Shown: positions 5,377 through 5,429 of the stretch, piece after piece
Position numbering within the stretch: position 1 is the first letter of the stretch
Layout: each line of letters starts with the position of its first letter
From: Clostridiaceae bacterium
Lineage (GTDB): Bacteria; Bacillota; Clostridia; Oscillospirales; Acutalibacteraceae
DNA: 5,429 nt
Direction: 5' to 3'
Assembly (NCBI GenBank): GCA_904502215.1
Contig: CAJGDQ010000074.1
Coordinates: 1-5,429 of the forward strand
Notes under the pieces: generated by a model
What the model saw: only the letters and a program-made list of their open reading frames with translations
Told to the model about the DNA's origin: nothing
Database searches by the model: none
Translations under genes and position numbers: made by a program

Positions 5377-5429
5377 ATGAATTTAAAAGAAAAACAAATA
5401 AATGCCGAATATTTATATAAAGGCAAAAT
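5377..5429 (+). CDS. N-terminal fragment, probably ADP-ribose pyrophosphatase (NUDIX hydrolase)
   Basis: Only 17 complete codons precede the window edge: MNLKEKQINAEYLYKGK. The pattern M-L-EK-I-S/N-E-Y-YKGK is typical of the start of Gram-positive NudF-type ADP-ribose pyrophosphatases, which hydrolyse ADP-ribose to AMP and ribose 5-phosphate. The NUDIX box itself would lie outside the window, so the name rests on the N-terminal resemblance alone. The start is supported by AGAGG eight bases upstream. The gene diverges from the M14 peptidase, with 56 bases between the two starts. Confidence 0.55.
   Translation, partial: MNLKEKQINAEYLYKGK

Noticed and set aside
1..5429. A new defence, mobile or secondary-metabolite system
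   Set aside because: All genes belong to familiar families, no repeats array, transposase, integrase or toxin-antitoxin pair is visible, and gene style is uniform across the window.

Overview
The window looks like chromosomal DNA from a low-GC Gram-positive bacterium, most likely a member of the Clostridia. The clues are AT-rich intergenic DNA, GGAG-type ribosome binding sites with some GTG/TTG starts, sigma-A-like promoters, and genes of typical Firmicutes type: a soluble YegS/DgkB-like lipid kinase, an M14C-type cell-wall peptidase and a NudF-like start. The assignment below class level is not supported by anything I can see. There is no insertion sequence, phage gene, CRISPR array, tRNA or rRNA, and no sign of recent transfer.

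Layout from left to right. (1) Positions 1-1922, minus strand: uvrA, encoding the DNA-damage recognition subunit of nucleotide excision repair. It is cut by the left window edge after 640 of about 940 residues. (2) 1932-3311, minus strand: a complete MATE-family multidrug/cation antiporter directly upstream of uvrA. Its stop codon is embedded in the uvrA Shine-Dalgarno sequence, so the two genes form a tight, probably translationally coupled operon. (3) 3312-3460: a very AT-rich divergent intergenic region with one recognisable promoter for each side. A near-identical 22-bp direct repeat overlaps both promoters, and each copy holds a Spo0A-box-like core. (4) 3461-4402, plus strand: a soluble diacylglycerol-kinase-family lipid kinase. 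(5) 4386-4411: a hairpin between convergent genes that overlaps the end of the kinase gene. (6) 4418-5320, minus strand: a cytoplasmic M14 (M14C-like) metallopeptidase predicted to act on peptidoglycan peptides. (7) 5377-5429, plus strand: the first 17 codons of a gene that resembles an ADP-ribose pyrophosphatase of the NUDIX family. There is no gene-free stretch longer than about 150 bases.

How the genes fit together: this is mostly housekeeping DNA covering genome repair, drug efflux, phospholipid turnover, wall-peptide processing and nucleotide-sugar hydrolysis. Two arrangements deserve attention. One is the MATE-uvrA coupling, which places efflux and excision repair under one promoter. 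The other is the repeated Spo0A-box-like element covering both divergent promoters, which could tie this operon and the lipid kinase to the same regulator. I do not see a new multi-gene system here. For three genes the longest open frame starts at a weak codon in or before the Shine-Dalgarno sequence, and I moved each start downstream for the reasons given in the entries.
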